Shown here: positions 44,960-56,107 of the stretch, piece by piece
How positions within the stretch are numbered: the stretch's first letter is position 1
Layout of the letters: each line of letters opens with the position of its first letter
From: Gnetum montanum
Taxonomy: Eukaryota; Streptophyta; Gnetopsida; Gnetales; Gnetaceae
Length of the DNA: 56,107 bases
Assembly (NCBI GenBank): GCA_015680685.1
Contig: MNCI01001967.1
Location: 58,494 to 114,600, forward strand
Direction: 5' to 3'
The notes under the pieces: generated by a model
Database searches by the model: none
Told to the model about the DNA's origin: nothing
Seen by the model: the letters and a program-made list of their open reading frames with translations, nothing else
Made by a program: the position numbers and the translations under genes

Positions 44960-45530
44960 GCATAGAAATAGTTTTACTTCCATTGCTATAGAAACTCATG
45001 TAGTTTTGCAATGTGTAAGAAAGGCACTCTCCACACTGTTGGGTAGAAGCACCATCCCAACATTAAGAAAAGACATAGATATATTGCAATCCTTGAGGCA
45101 CACCTTCATTTCTTTTATGCAAAATGGAGTATGGAATAGCACCATTTTTTATAGAAATCATTTTTTCTCTCAAATAATCTAATGTTTTGACCATAGTTTC
45201 ATTGAATAAATTGGTAGTGGTCTTCTTATCTATAGAGCTAGAATAATTATACACTGCCATTGCAACAATCTCTCTAGAAAAATTGTAGGTTTCCCAGTGC
45301 AGAAAGCAGTCATCACCAAAGATCAACATCAATCTCTGAGAGTAGAATTTACTTCCAAGATGTAAGAACAACAGTAAGAGGTTTTGGCGTATGTTGTGCA
45401 TTAAGCTATGCCATAAATAGCACTTCTGGATCTGCTACCCTCAGCAACAAATTTGAATCTATCCATGGATATGCCATCCACTAGATCCTCCATAAGTTTC
45501 TGTAGATTTGATTCCATGGTGCTGCCTAAC
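44960..45530 (-). pseudogene. Two DUF26 (Gnk2 / stress-antifungal) domains, fragment (copy 2)
   Basis: Minus strand. First domain: TMESNLQKLMEDLVDGISMD, AIYGIA, stop, then C-X8-C-X2-Tyr, where the last Cys of the C-X8-C-X2-C signature is lost (about 45420-45380). DDCFLHWETYNF (about 45310) is the end of that domain in another frame. Second domain: NLFNETMVKTLDYLREKMIS, IPYSILHKRNEGVPQGLQYI, FS, stop or Gln, CWDGASTQQCGECLSYTLQN, an intact C-X8-C-X2-C. In plants two such domains form the ectodomain of cysteine-rich receptor-like kinases and cysteine-rich secretory proteins. I see no signal peptide, transmembrane segment or kinase. Stops and frameshifts make it a pseudogene fragment. Confidence 0.7.
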
Positions 45531-46289
45531 GAGCCATTTAAGTCTTAGAGACAAATGTGGCACTATTGAGGATACCCTAACTCTAATATATATAATGTTT
45601 ATATAGTTAATAACATCTTTAATATACAAGTATAATCACATTAATATAATATATAATGTCTTTATATATATAAAATTAGAATCACATTATAATTATATCA
45701 ATTATAACCTACAATACAGTAAACTAAAATAAACATTAATTAAATACTAATTAAATAATTAACTATATGTCATACAAAATGAACTCAATTGAAATGCATG
45801 AATTTGACAAGGATGCTTATTTTAAAAATTTAACCAATTTGGGGTTTAACAATTATGAAAGCAAACTTCAAGAATTTGGCTAACTACTGGCGAAGGTGTT
45901 TCTTTCAACATGACGATAGGTTGGTATTTATAGGCATGACCATGGCCCACTACATCACATATACAATAACATATGCAAAGCTACAATATTGTAGATATGA
46001 TATTGTAGCTTGATAACAAAAGGGTTTTATCAATGTGTAAAACAACATTAGTACAGGTATAATATTAAAATAGATGTGTTAACGTCTCCTTATGATTGAA
46101 GCATATAATGCATCTACAAATCATTTGGAGTCCCTATCATTTTTAAGTTAATAATAGTTAATGCTTGATGGTTTAGAAGTCATCATATTTGGTATACATG
46201 GAAGTTTCTAAATTTTAATGGTTTAGAAGCCATCCAAAAAATTGTACATTTGTTCTACATGGAAATTTATAAATTTTCCTAATGCCATT
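45531..46289. other. AT-rich interval with an LTR-A-variant fragment
   Basis: 45580-45790 is almost pure A/T with ATATAT runs. About 45880-46030 resembles the decayed minus LTR at 6900-7080 (GGTTGGTATTTATAGGCATGACCATGGCC-like text with a TATA box on minus). No gene. Confidence 0.4.
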
Positions 46290-47129
46290 TGATGAGTCAC
46301 CAAATAAGCAACCCAATATCGAATACAAAATATCAGTATTGGATCCTCGATATCGGACACACGATGTCAGAACCTGTCTCGTTGGCTATAAATAAGAGAT
46401 AGGGGTGTTTGGTCTTGGGAATTAGTTTTTAATCCCTTAGCCGAACTCTTGTAGTTTTTCCATTCCAGAGTTAGAATTATTTCCGAGTGCCCACAGTAGG
46501 AGTCATAGAGTGAATGGATCTTTATTTGAGCATTATGTACTTGAGCACACCTTATGACCAAAAATAAAGATGAACTTTATGATAAACCTTGCAACATTCA
46601 GAATAGCTTAATTATTACATTTCATGTTATTCACTGTTACTTGATGCTTTCAATAGTTAATTAATGTCATTTTATAGAATCATTAATTATCAATTACCAA
46701 TGAATTAGCACACTCAGCATGACCACTTCAAGCATACATGGAACACTTGGTAACCAAGTAATTATTAGTGTTTGGTAATCCTAGTAGTGGTACACTGGTT
46801 CAAGATGTGTCCGGACAGTGGTAATAGATGCTAGTGTTAGGATTTTATTCACATTAGAGTTACAAAACCCACTAGTTAATTAAATCTTTTCATTGCACAC
46901 ACTTAGGAAACCAGGATAGAAAATATAAAAGAAAAGCATAAAAATCATATACCTCAAGTTTACTTAACCATACAATTGTGCCTTACAAGTAATCTTGGGA
47001 AGACAACGACTGCATACTCATCCTTGTTCTATGTAGGCGCATAAGCACTAAATCCTCATATTTTGATCAGATCACGCATGAACGCTTGTATTTGTATGCT
47101 TGGGCATAGGGGTACCTCACTACTCATCA
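46290..47129 (+). repeat. Solo LTR-A with near-perfect target-site duplication
   Basis: Starts TGATGAGTCACC, ends TACCTCACTACTCATCA, 840 bp. U3 has GATATCGG/GATGTCAG palindrome remnants and GCTATAAATAAGAGA. The flanking pentamers are ccatt (46285-46289) and ccatc (47130-47134), four of five identical. No element sequence adjoins either side. This is what unequal recombination between the two LTRs of one element leaves. Confidence 0.75.
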
Positions 47130-48788
47130 CCATCCTTTGATCTGAATTTTCTTGGTCATGTAAGTAATCTAACACTTACTATTCATATGAGAAAAAAGAA
47201 ATGTATATGTTCCATGTATAGTGGATGGGGATCACTAATTAAGACACACAACCAATTGCTAAACTTCAGTTTTCACATCTTTGTTAGGATATAAACCTTC
47301 CATAGGCCAACTTTCATGTTACTCAACTTGATGAATTGAACAGTTAGTTGTTACAAACCATCTCTTCCTCTCCAAATCTTCATTTTTCAAGCAATTGGAT
47401 GAAGGTCCATCCCTTCTTGATATATTATTATATCATGGATCCATGACTTCTACAATTTTTGATGTTGCTAGCTTTGCATCTCTAGCATCAAATCCATGGG
47501 TTATCACTACTAGACTAGATCTTCCAAGCTAATTTTTTCATTGTAAATAGAGTTTATTTATGCATAGAGTGAATTCAACATCCGCCAACATGCCTTGACC
47601 TCACAACTCTTTCGCAAGTGACAAAGTAAAATCTGTGCCTTACTTCCATCCCTTTTAAAGAAAAGTCTACACTAGTTGATCTAGCTTGTTTAAGACAATA
47701 GTTGGTGGACTCATGATAGACATTGTGAAGAATAGCACACTATCTAAGATAGATTTTGCTAATGCAAGTTTGACAACCACTAAAAAGAACATTTATTTCT
47801 GTATCACTAGCTTCTTCTGCATCCTAGCTAAAATTGGGTTCTAAAATTTGATTTTTCTTATTTTTTTAAACAACATTTTTTGCAGATAGTAGTTTGAATA
47901 AATTCTTAATCTTACATTAAAAGATCTTGGAAATGTGACTGAATCACTATTGTGGGTAATCGATCTCAAATATCTCTAAATTCTTCTAATTTAATATTAG
48001 TCAAGTTCCTCATCCAAATAATTCAAATGCCTTATTAACTTTGTTTTGCTTCACACACTTTAGCTTTGAAGAAAATATATGTTTCATTATCATAGCACAA
48101 AGTCTTTCCTCCTCATGGAAAAGGGTTTCTAAACCTAAATTCCTTAAGACTGTGTGGGATATTGTCAACAAGTAAGATGAAGAGATAAGATGACAAAGGG
48201 TCATCTTGCTTGAGTCCTTGGAAAGGAGTAAATTGGTTAGAGAATTCTCCATCTAATTGCACTTGAAATTAGACTAATTAGAGTCAGAAAGCAAATGAAT
48301 TTATCGAGCCAAACACTGAAACCTAGATTTTCCTGTGTGAAGTCAAGGAAACCACAATCCACATGATTATAAGCCTTGGCAACATTGATCTTTAAAATGC
48401 ATAAAACCTTCTCCTGTATGTTAGCCTACTGAATGGCCTCATGGATCAAAATGACACAGATAGTGATATTCTACTCTAGTATAAAGCTAGACTACTTTGG
48501 TTTTACTAGAAATAGGAGCAGGTGCTTTAAATGTTCCACCATAAGTTTGAAGAGAACTTGAAAGGATAATTGCATAAATTGATCAATTGAAAGTTTATAG
48601 TCAATGACACCTCCTTTTCGAAAAGTAAAATAATAGTGGTATTATTCCAACATTTTAAGAATGATGCATATTCAAAGAAATTTTATAATAGGAATTTAAG
48701 ATTGTTACTCATAACATTCCAAAACATCTAGAAAAACTTCAAGTTCCATACATTTGGTCTTGTAGATTTATTTTTTGATGTAATCATT
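47130..48788 (-). pseudogene. L1-type LINE reverse transcriptase relic
   Basis: Minus strand. Blocks of a non-LTR RT occur in order. NNTTIILLFEKEVSLTINFQ followed by LINLCN (about 48630-48560) corresponds to the lead block before domain 1. LKINVAKAYNHVDCGFLDF (about 48400-48340) is the block with the first catalytic Asp changed to Asn. FQGLKQDDPLSSYLFILLVD (about 48215-48150) is the GDPLSPxLF block with Gly changed to Asp. The rest toward 47130 has no clear motif but a Cys/His-rich part (about 47650-47590) may be the C-terminal zinc region. Frameshifts and stops throughout; the endonuclease part is not seen. Confidence 0.65.
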
Positions 48789-49631
48789 TGATGACTAACA
48801 AAGTAGGCCCTACACCCAACCATGAAAATCATAAGCCTTCATCTATGATTAATCATATTCCATGGACTTGACTAGCATGGTATCTCAATAGTCAAACATG
48901 AGATCATAGGTCATTATCTTCCCAATTATACTTGTGGAACTCTCAATGTGTGTGATTAAGTGTAATTGAGGCATATGACTTTGATGTTGTTTGGGATATA
49001 TTCAAACATTAAAAATCTAAATTATCTAATCTGAGTGTGAGAGATAAATCTATTCTAGCCTAAAGTGATGAGCTTTTGTTCATAGCTTGCCATACACATC
49101 ATGAACTTATGTTAATTTTGTTGGGTTCCCAAGTGTCCACCACTATGTGTACCAAGTGGTACACTTATGGGATTATCAAATGTTAACACATTTATGCTCA
49201 AAACTAATTATACTCATTCCATGTAATTATTATGAGTCTAAATGTAAATAACTAAGTATTTAGGGAAAGTAATATTAAGTAAGTTGGATTAGAAATTAAA
49301 TTGCAATAGATGTAAATCTAAGCTAGATTAAAGTGCTACAATGATGTGAAAAAATATCTATCTTTATTGATGTACATGACATTTGAATACTAATTTGAGA
49401 CAATCATTTCAAACTAAGTTGCAAGTACTTGCTAACTATTCTAAGTATTATGGGAAAAACCTACAGGAGCTCTACTAAAACTATGATCAAACATTACCAT
49501 AAATATGATTGGTATGTACATTTATACAAGCCATTTATTGCCTTTGTGTTAATGCTTTGTAGTTGATACTATGTCAATATTGTTGCGTCGATATGAAAAA
49601 ATTTATGTAGTCAACTTAAGACTATTCATTA
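48789..49631 (-). repeat. Decayed LTR-A, minus strand
   Basis: Plus-strand start TGATGACTAACAAAGTAGGC with CTACACCCAACCATG is the complement of the LTR end. The R/U5 text matches 51868 onward (CCAATTATACTTGTGGAAC, TGATGAGCTTTTGTTCAT). The other edge is the complement of TAATGAATAGTC at 49631, preceded on minus by a polypurine-like GTCATGAGGGTA. Length 843 bp. It is the 3' LTR of the deleted element at 49632-51867. Confidence 0.65.
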
Positions 49632-51867
49632 TACCCTCATGACTGACAAAAAAACTCATCTTCAAGTTAACAAAATTGAAATAAAGTTTGTTTACAAAAT
49701 GTGGAAGCAATTCTATTAATTGATTGACTTAAGGACCGTATTGCAAAATCTGTTCAAGTGCTTTACAAGTTTAATAGATGATAAAACTTGAACATATTTT
49801 TCTTACAAAAAAATTAATGTAGATATTACAAAAAGGCCCAAGGCACGTGTCTTATATTATGTCTTCTAGCAGCAGTTCCTACGATGGATTCTCATACCTT
49901 GGCTATAGTTGTGGCTATCATATTGTTGTTGCTTTTAGTTTGAATGCATCAATTAGTACATTCATCTTCTCTTCTTTAGTTGTGGGGACATCCATTCATC
50001 AATTGGATGCATTTGTCATGATGTTAAATGGTCTATAGACCAATTGAGTGCTTGTAGAATTAGAGTCTCTACAAGATTTTATTTAAGAAGCTCAAAGGTC
50101 TTCTCACAATTTTCTATCTAGTTAAAAAATGCATCTTTCTTTGTAAGCCCCACCAATGGTTTGACCATCTTGGAAAATTTGTTGATGACACACTAATACT
50201 ACCTTGTATTTCCAAGGAATGACTTTATATCCTTCACTATTTAATGTCTCTACATAATTCCTTTGATAACCTTGACCTTCTCTAAGTCAATCTCAATGCT
50301 TCTTTTTGAAACCATAGGCCCTAATGACTATGCCTTCATACATCATGAGGTGGCTTTTCTACCAACTCAACTTTAGGTTCATCTCCATACACATCCTTAA
50401 TACTTATTCTAATCAATGTAGGGCTTACTCAAAGTTATAGCCATTAGTGAAGAAATCATTCATGAAAGCTTTAATACCATTGCCACTCTGCTTCTAGAAG
50501 ATGCTTAATACTAGGAATTGGAAGGTAGTTGATGCATTGCACAAGTCAAAGGACATCTTCTTATATGTAAAAGTCCCTTAGGGACTTGTGAGTCTTTTCT
50601 TAGCTTAGTCCTCTAATGCAATTTGGATTTGATTATAACCACTCTAACTATCCAAAAAAACTCTAGGACCTATGGCCTATAATTATGTCTAGAACCTAAT
50701 CAACAAATCGTAAAGGAAAAATGGTTATTAAATGTTGCCATGTTTAGTAATTTGAAATTAATGCAAATTCACCATGTGCCTCTTTTCTTGAGCATAATCA
50801 TTTGTGAACTTACCCACTTACTATTTGTAATAAGGTAGATGAACCCAGCTCTTAGAAGCTTACATTTTTTCTCTTAACTATTTGCTTTAGTTTTGGATTC
50901 AACCTATGTTGTGGTTAGCACGTGGGCTTTACTGTAGGAATTATGTATATGCAATGTTAGCATATACGTGGATCAATTTTAGTGATCACATCATAGGACT
51001 ATGTAAATGCTATGGGCTATTTATTTACAACTTCTAGCAAATTTTTCTTCTATTCCCCTATTAGCTTTGCATTGATGATTACTGACTTGCCATTCTAGAG
51101 GAAAATATATTCTCATGATCCTGGTAGTATCTTTAGTTCTATTGGTTTTGACATAGGCTCTTCTAGAATTTCTAACTCCCCCAATCAGTATATTTATCTT
51201 GTTGCACATATATTACTTAGAAGAGTTGCTACTTCATGTCCTCCCTATTATCTAACTCTTTAATGTATGATCTAGTGACTACTTTTGTTGGTTCCATGCA
51301 TATTTTGAATTTCCAGCGTTTATCAATTATTAATCACTGGGTACGTTATTAGTTAGCAGTTGTTGCATATAAGTATTATTGGACATACACTTCTTCTTCA
51401 CATGTATTGAATGTCATGATACTTCTCTAACTAATGGTCCAAACATTTTGCATGCAATTGAATCTTGGGTCATGGTATGCAATGCATGGAACGTGCTTCT
51501 TCATTATGAGTCCATGCTCAATTTTCTTGGAAATATCTAAGGGCAAGCCTTTGATCACTAGCTCAGCATTAATGGTACTTACCCAAGTTATTTTCCCTTA
51601 CAATTGTCCACATGGATCATAAGGAAATCTATAAGCTATGATAACCCATTGATGGTAGCCATAATGTCTTCTACCAATCCCAAAGGCATACTAATAAAAT
51701 GGTCTATAAGCTCTAACTTGATGTTACACTTCTTCAATAATGACATGTTATAAGCTTTATACATCTCTTGCGAATTATGTTCCCTCAACAACTTGAGTCT
51801 AGTAGAGCCTTACATGGAGCATTTAAAGTAATTTGCAAATAAATGAGAGGACTTCTAAGATCAATTC
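49632..51867 (-). pseudogene. Family-A pol relic: protease and RT, integrase deleted
   Basis: Minus strand. Protease: SFICKLL-type text with a broken DSS box (about 51850-51790), then TINAELVIKGLPLDISKKIE (about 51570-51510). RT (about 50950-50150) shows the same order as 37470-36700, with MPFGL-type, FQ and FMDDF-like segments badly mutated. RNase H begins at PFNIMTNASN (about 50030) and stops there. About 370 bases without integrase sequence then lead to the polypurine tract and 3' LTR. So RNase H and integrase were removed by internal deletion. At 51868 an LTR-A of another element cuts into the protease. Confidence 0.6.
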
Positions 51868-52719
51868 TGATGAGCGGTTAGGTACCCCTATGCTCAATCA
51901 TATCAATACGAGCATGTACACGTGATCCGGTTGAACTTCGCAGATGACCTAGTTATGGCACCTAAACAATTATACATTGATTGCAGTTCGTTGTCTTCCC
52001 ACTTAGAATAGTATTTGCTTTATCACATATGGTTTAGTCTAGAGTGAGGTGTATGATGTGATCCCTAATACTATGCTAATCCTAAGGACAATAAGAGATA
52101 ACTTAATTAAGCTAATGGGCAATAGGAAATAACATCTAAGCTAGCCTAAGTGCGATGAGCATCCGTCCTTAATCATTTGTATGCATCTTGGACTTCATGT
52201 ACTACTTCTAAAATTACCAAAAACACATCACTCAAAGCACTACTCAATACACTACTGGGTTACCACGTAGTTACACTTAAATGTTCGTGATTAAGGTGTA
52301 CTCATTTCGCGTTAACAATAGGAATAGTAAATGATGATAAAAGAAATATTAACTAAGAAAACAATAATAAATGATCAATAATTAAAATAATTAAAAGCTA
52401 AGTGAATGCTATAATGATGGAGTAATCTCGATCTTTATTGTCAATTGTGTGCGTGTCCAAGTATGTCACACTCGAACAAAGATTCCATACAATTATAAGC
52501 ATCACGCTGTGGGGATGCACTGAGACTAACTGAAAACTAACTATAAGAACTGAAAAACTAAAAACTAACTAAAAGACTCTCTGATGACCTCCCTTGTTGT
52601 GTGCCTGAGTTCTATATTTATAGGCTAACATAGGAATCACAATATCATGTATACGATATGGTATCTAGGCTGTGATATCACATACCTGATATTGACGTCT
52701 GGCAAATTGCAATTCATCA
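51868..52719 (-). repeat. LTR-A, minus strand, 3' LTR of the aORF element
   Basis: Plus TGATGAGCGGTTAGGTACCC at one edge, complement of TGATGAATTGCAATTTGCCA at the other, 852 bp. U3 has GATATCACA/GATATTG/GATATGG palindrome remnants (52630-52700), and the TATA box is TATAAATATAG on minus (plus about 52611-52621). The polypurine-like TAGTTATGGGATTA lies at 52720-52733. Flanking 51863-51867 is aattc; the other flank is outside the window. Confidence 0.8.
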
Positions 52720-52899
52720 TAATCCCATAACTAAATAAAAACTTGTCCTCAAGTTAAACAAAATGAGAAACAAGTTCCTTTGATTACAAATAGTGGATAG
52801 GTATGGATTATTGAATGACCATGGACTATTTCATGCTGCAGTGTGGGACTAGACAAAACAAAATTTGGACACCAACACAAAATACAAAATTTGCAGAAC

Positions 52900-55662
52900 T
52901 CATGCGGTTCCTAGTGGTGGTGGCTCCTCCATGGGTGCCTTTCCTTTCTCTTGTGCTTCAAGCTTCTAAAATGGATACCTTTGAAGAAGTGTCTGAATTT
53001 TTTCCTCTTTTGTTTGAGAATCATGCACTATCTATGAGAATGTTCCAATGTTTGATGGAGCTGGCACTTCCCACGGACACAACAGTTGCAAGAACATTTG
53101 ATTGGCCTTAACATACCATATCGTAAACAATCGTCGTTCCTCCTCATAGGCTCTGGCTTTATCTTTGATTTTTTGATAATTCATAAGCCGACAAGCCAAA
53201 TCTACTACTATGTCTTTCTAACCTTGGTAGCTAGCCTTTACCACCTCTAATTCAGAGTTTGCTACTTCTAATTTTTGTAATGTCTTCTTATGCTTCATAA
53301 ACTCTGTCTCATATTTAGCATAGGTGGCAGCTACCTACTTCTCGAGTTTAGTTCTCGAGTGCCCTGCTGTTAACATGGCCAAGTTGGTGTATCACAGATT
53401 TGCCAACTCCATGTATTCTTTAAGATCTTGGATCTATAGGTTTTGACTTTTCAATTCTACTTAGTGAGTGAAGGCATAAGTATCCAATATGTCTCGCCAA
53501 CCAGTGTGTTAAGCACTAAAAGAATTAATGTGGGAGTTAGCCATACAAATCTCCTTTTTAATGGTTTCCTTGTACATTCCCACTTGGTCACGGAAGTGTT
53601 CTTTTAACTTCTTGTGCTTTTTAGCCTCATTTCTCCATGCACTTATTTCTATGGCCATCTTTGTTGAAAACTAGTTCTCACATTTGTTGACCCAAACTAA
53701 TTATTCTCCCTAGCCAAGTGGTTCATGTCTTGGTTGACCCAAACTAGTTATTCTCGCATTTGTTGGAAACTTTCTTCAAAAACATTTTTCTATTTCTCAA
53801 CTATGGTTAACCAAATATTTTCAGCAGTAAGTAATTTATTTCCTCTTATAAGGCCTTAAGAGCTTTAACATGTGCATATGTCTGAGCTTGCGCCTTTAAA
53901 GCATCCCAATCAACCTATTCCTTTTCCCTTGCCACCCTTTATTTTCTTCCAATAATTTATTCAGTTGTTCAGTTCTAAAAGTGTCTAATTGGTCAACTGT
54001 AATAAATTGGAAAGGATCCCATCGCTCAGCTTGTAAGGTGACAAGCTTTTCTTGCAATCTTTGCAACTCTCCTTTCACGTGCTCGGCCCTAACTTCAACC
54101 ATGACCAATTTTCCTTTGCTGGAAATGAGGTCCGATTGTATTACAGTGACATCTTGGGGAATTTCAAATAAGGATGTCATAACTTGTCCTATTTGCAACA
54201 AACAATCCAAAGCATCCTCATGTTCTGCAGGAGTCATTAAGAGACTGGCCAAAGCTTGAACATCACATGCTCCTATAAAATTTGCCGATGGCACAACAGT
54301 AATGTTAAATGATTCTTTGATGTGGTCTATGACCACCTTTGCTACACCTACCACATCCTGATGCTGAATGACCACCACCATGGCTCCTTCACCAGTTTCC
54401 AACCTAACCTGGAAAGATGCAACATTCCCAGAGATCTGCTAAGACCATTAGGACTCTCCTTTTAAAATCAATGAAATATGTTCACTTGTAGGGTTGGCCG
54501 AAACAATGGGCTGTACGACATCATCAATGACCTAGAATAAGTTTTTGGCATCACAACTTCCCCAACTGACTATCTCAGTGATTGTTCGGAGATGACTGAT
54601 AAACGGCTAATAGTCTTGTTCCAGTAGTGGCAATTACTAGAATTTCTAGCTTATGGGATGTGTGCTAGGCCTCACTTCCTGCTGTTGGCTGGGTCCTGCC
54701 ATTTGAGGTGAAGTGGGCCCAACTATTTGCTCTTCCTCTTATTCTAAGTGCTTGCCAACGTCTTTCCTAGGCACTAACAGTTTGAGCAATCCAACATATG
54801 AAGCATTTTGGGCTTTTCTAGGAACATCATTTGTGTAGCCCAAGATCCTGGCACATCTACACAACTTCCTGATAAGATAAGGAAGAGGCAAAGCAAGCTT
54901 CCCTATCTTCCTTTCTTCAAATCACCTTAATATCTTTGTCAAATATAAATGGGATTAAATTTTCCCATCAAAATCGCAGTGACCCATGTCGCATAAGTGG
55001 ATAATTTGTTAAAACCTTTAGTGGGGAAAAGGTGATAAGTGTTGATTTTAAAGTAGATCCTCTCTTCCAAGGTCAATTCTCCATAAACTTTATTCTCCTT
55101 GTCGTAGGCTTGTTTCAACCATAATTTCCTTGCGTTTGCATCTGAGCGAGTGGATAAATGAGCAACTTTTGATTCATCGTTTAGAAGATTTAGGACATTT
55201 GCAATGGCTTTTGCAGAAAAATCAACAAAGATACCACCTACATTGGCAATGGTGCCTTCCTTCTTGCCATGCCAAAATTGATACATTTCACCCAAATACC
55301 AATCACCACTCTCTAAGAGGATGGGCCATCATGGAGATGCCTTCAGTTGAGTCTTCACTAGTTTAGGGGCGAACTTAGTGAAAGGCCCAAAATCGAGCTC
55401 CACTATCATAGCTGCAAAGGTGGGCTTCTCTCAAATGACTTGGAGACATTTAGGGGATAGTGTAAGATGTTGCCCTAGTTCTGCGGCTCTAACTTCGCCA
55501 CCTTCTACATGGCCAAATTGCACTATCGCAGTGGTTTCTTAATGAATGCTGAATGAGTGGGCCTCTTGCTTTACATGTTCTACTCAAGGTTCCTAGCCTC
55601 TACCTCCTCTTGGGCATTTAGTTGCACCTTGAGAAGGTCCTCCTGTTGGTACATTTAGCCAT
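52900..55662 (-). pseudogene. aORF, minus-strand copy
   Basis: Homologue of 2608-5397, with the C-terminus MEEPPPLGTA and stop at 52902-52900. Conserved blocks: YQFWHGKKEG, YFKINTYHLFPTKG (55060), ASFQVRLETGEGAMVVVIQH (54415-54350), IDHIKESFNITVVPS, EYMELANL, NSELEVVKASYQG. A 168-codon stretch (54402-53896) is open. Stops include TAA at 53511-53509 and TAG at 53337-53335, both at the same codons as 4786 and 4960 in the plus copy and 58 codons apart in both. The start is damaged by a 5-base deletion (ATG at 55662 is out of frame with the rest). There is more indel decay than in the plus copy. Confidence 0.7.
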
Positions 55663-56107
55663 TTTATGGAACAGTAAGACTCATGGGTTTGATTTTGGTA
55701 AATTTTCAATAACTTATAAGAGTTATCAAAAGGTTATTGGCATATCAAAATTCAATTGCCCAGTTATTAAGACTTTGTGGTGAGGTTCTATCAAAGTTTG
55801 AATGACATAATGGGACTGTAATGAGTGTAATTTTGGGGCAAAATATAAAAATATATAAAAATTTTTGGCTATTCTAGACATTAGCAAAATCCGCTGCTAA
55901 CGCTCGAATGGATTTTGGTGGAAACATTGGAATGTCATTTTGCAAAATATTTCAGAAATATGAATGTTTCAGTCGCGCGCCTTTTATAGCTCCTGATTTT
56001 GGCACAACTATCAAGAATGGCTAGAATTGTGCCCTGAAACCCTTGTTGCTGCCGAATAAAATCACGCTGAAGACCATCCATTGCTGTTGCCGTCAAGGGT
56101 ATTGTTG
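55663..56107 (-). promoter_or_regulatory. Upstream region of the minus aORF with a TATA box
   Basis: On the minus strand GAGCTATAAAAGGCGCGCG places a TATA box at plus 55982-55989, about 325 bases before the aORF ATG. No LTR-A end or primer binding site is seen before the window ends. As in the plus copy, the aORF thus has its own TATA-like box, although the two upstream regions do not look alike otherwise. Confidence 0.35.

Noticed and set aside
52815-53111. Plus-strand frame of 98 codons
   Set aside because: Antisense of the conserved C-terminal part of the minus aORF, which matches the plus copy block by block.
53981-54259. Plus-strand Cys/Ser-rich frame of 92 codons
   Set aside because: Antisense shadow of the conserved aORF middle part (54402-53896 minus).
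1-56107. tRNA, rRNA genes or CRISPR array
   Set aside because: No cloverleaf with conserved tRNA boxes, no rRNA-like conserved blocks and no regularly spaced repeats were seen; the genomic context is plant nuclear DNA.

Overview
The window looks like intergenic, repeat-dense nuclear DNA from a plant, probably a seed plant with a large genome. The evidence is AT-rich sequence, many long terminal repeats with TATAAATA boxes, Ty3/gypsy gag-pol relics with plant-type tRNA-Asp-like primer binding sites, an L1-type LINE relic, and fragments of two plant gene families (DUF26/Gnk2 cysteine-rich proteins and TauD-like oxygenases). I found no intact host gene, no tRNA or rRNA gene and no CRISPR array. 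There is one run of Ns (32213-33146) and there are two single Ns that sit inside exact short duplications.

Two retroelement families explain most of the DNA. Family A has LTRs of about 820-915 bp. They start TGATGA(G/A), carry a cluster of GATATC/CGCGATATC palindromes just upstream of a CTATAAATAAGAGG-type TATA box, and end GGGGTACCTCGCCACTCATCA. Its gag-protease-RT-RNase H-integrase genes are best seen on the minus strand at 41015-34780. Some copies carry a long extra ORF (aORF) just before the 3' LTR; it has a globular N-terminal half and a coiled-coil C-terminal half. Three aORF copies are present: 2608-5397 (+), 52900-55662 (-) and a badly decayed one at about 7450-9002 (-). Family B is an Athila-like Ty3/gypsy element. 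Its gag, protease, RT/RNase H and integrase are readable on the plus strand at 24305-29520. A minus-strand sister at 41999-44240 has lost all of gag-pol and keeps only LTR, primer site, leader and 3' region.

Layout: 1-699, end of a proline-rich ORF; 2608-6446, aORF plus 3' LTR-A; 6447-14897, a decayed minus-strand family-A element with unreadable middle; 14898-16560, LTR-B with host-gene fragments; 16581-19110, truncated family-A element; 19111-23290, no recognised gene; 23290-30877, family-B element; 30878-33367, LTR-A, N gap, LTR-A, inserted in the family-B 3' end; 33368-34780, a spacer with an 82-bp tandem repeat; 34780-41998, minus-strand family-A element inserted in the 3' region of the deleted family-B copy (41999-44240); 44600-45530, a second copy of the host-gene fragments; 46290-47129, solo LTR-A; 47130-48788, LINE relic; 48789-51867, deleted family-A element; 51868-56107, minus-strand LTR-A plus aORF.

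Nothing here appears functional. The most interesting signals are four. (1) The aORF stays in frame for 2.8 kb despite 14 stop codons, and one stop is shared by all three copies. (2) A DUF26 plus TauD-like chimera is attached to LTR-B in two places. (3) A palindromic U3 motif varies between copies and also occurs upstream of an aORF. (4) An autonomous family-B copy lies near its internally deleted sister in inverted orientation.
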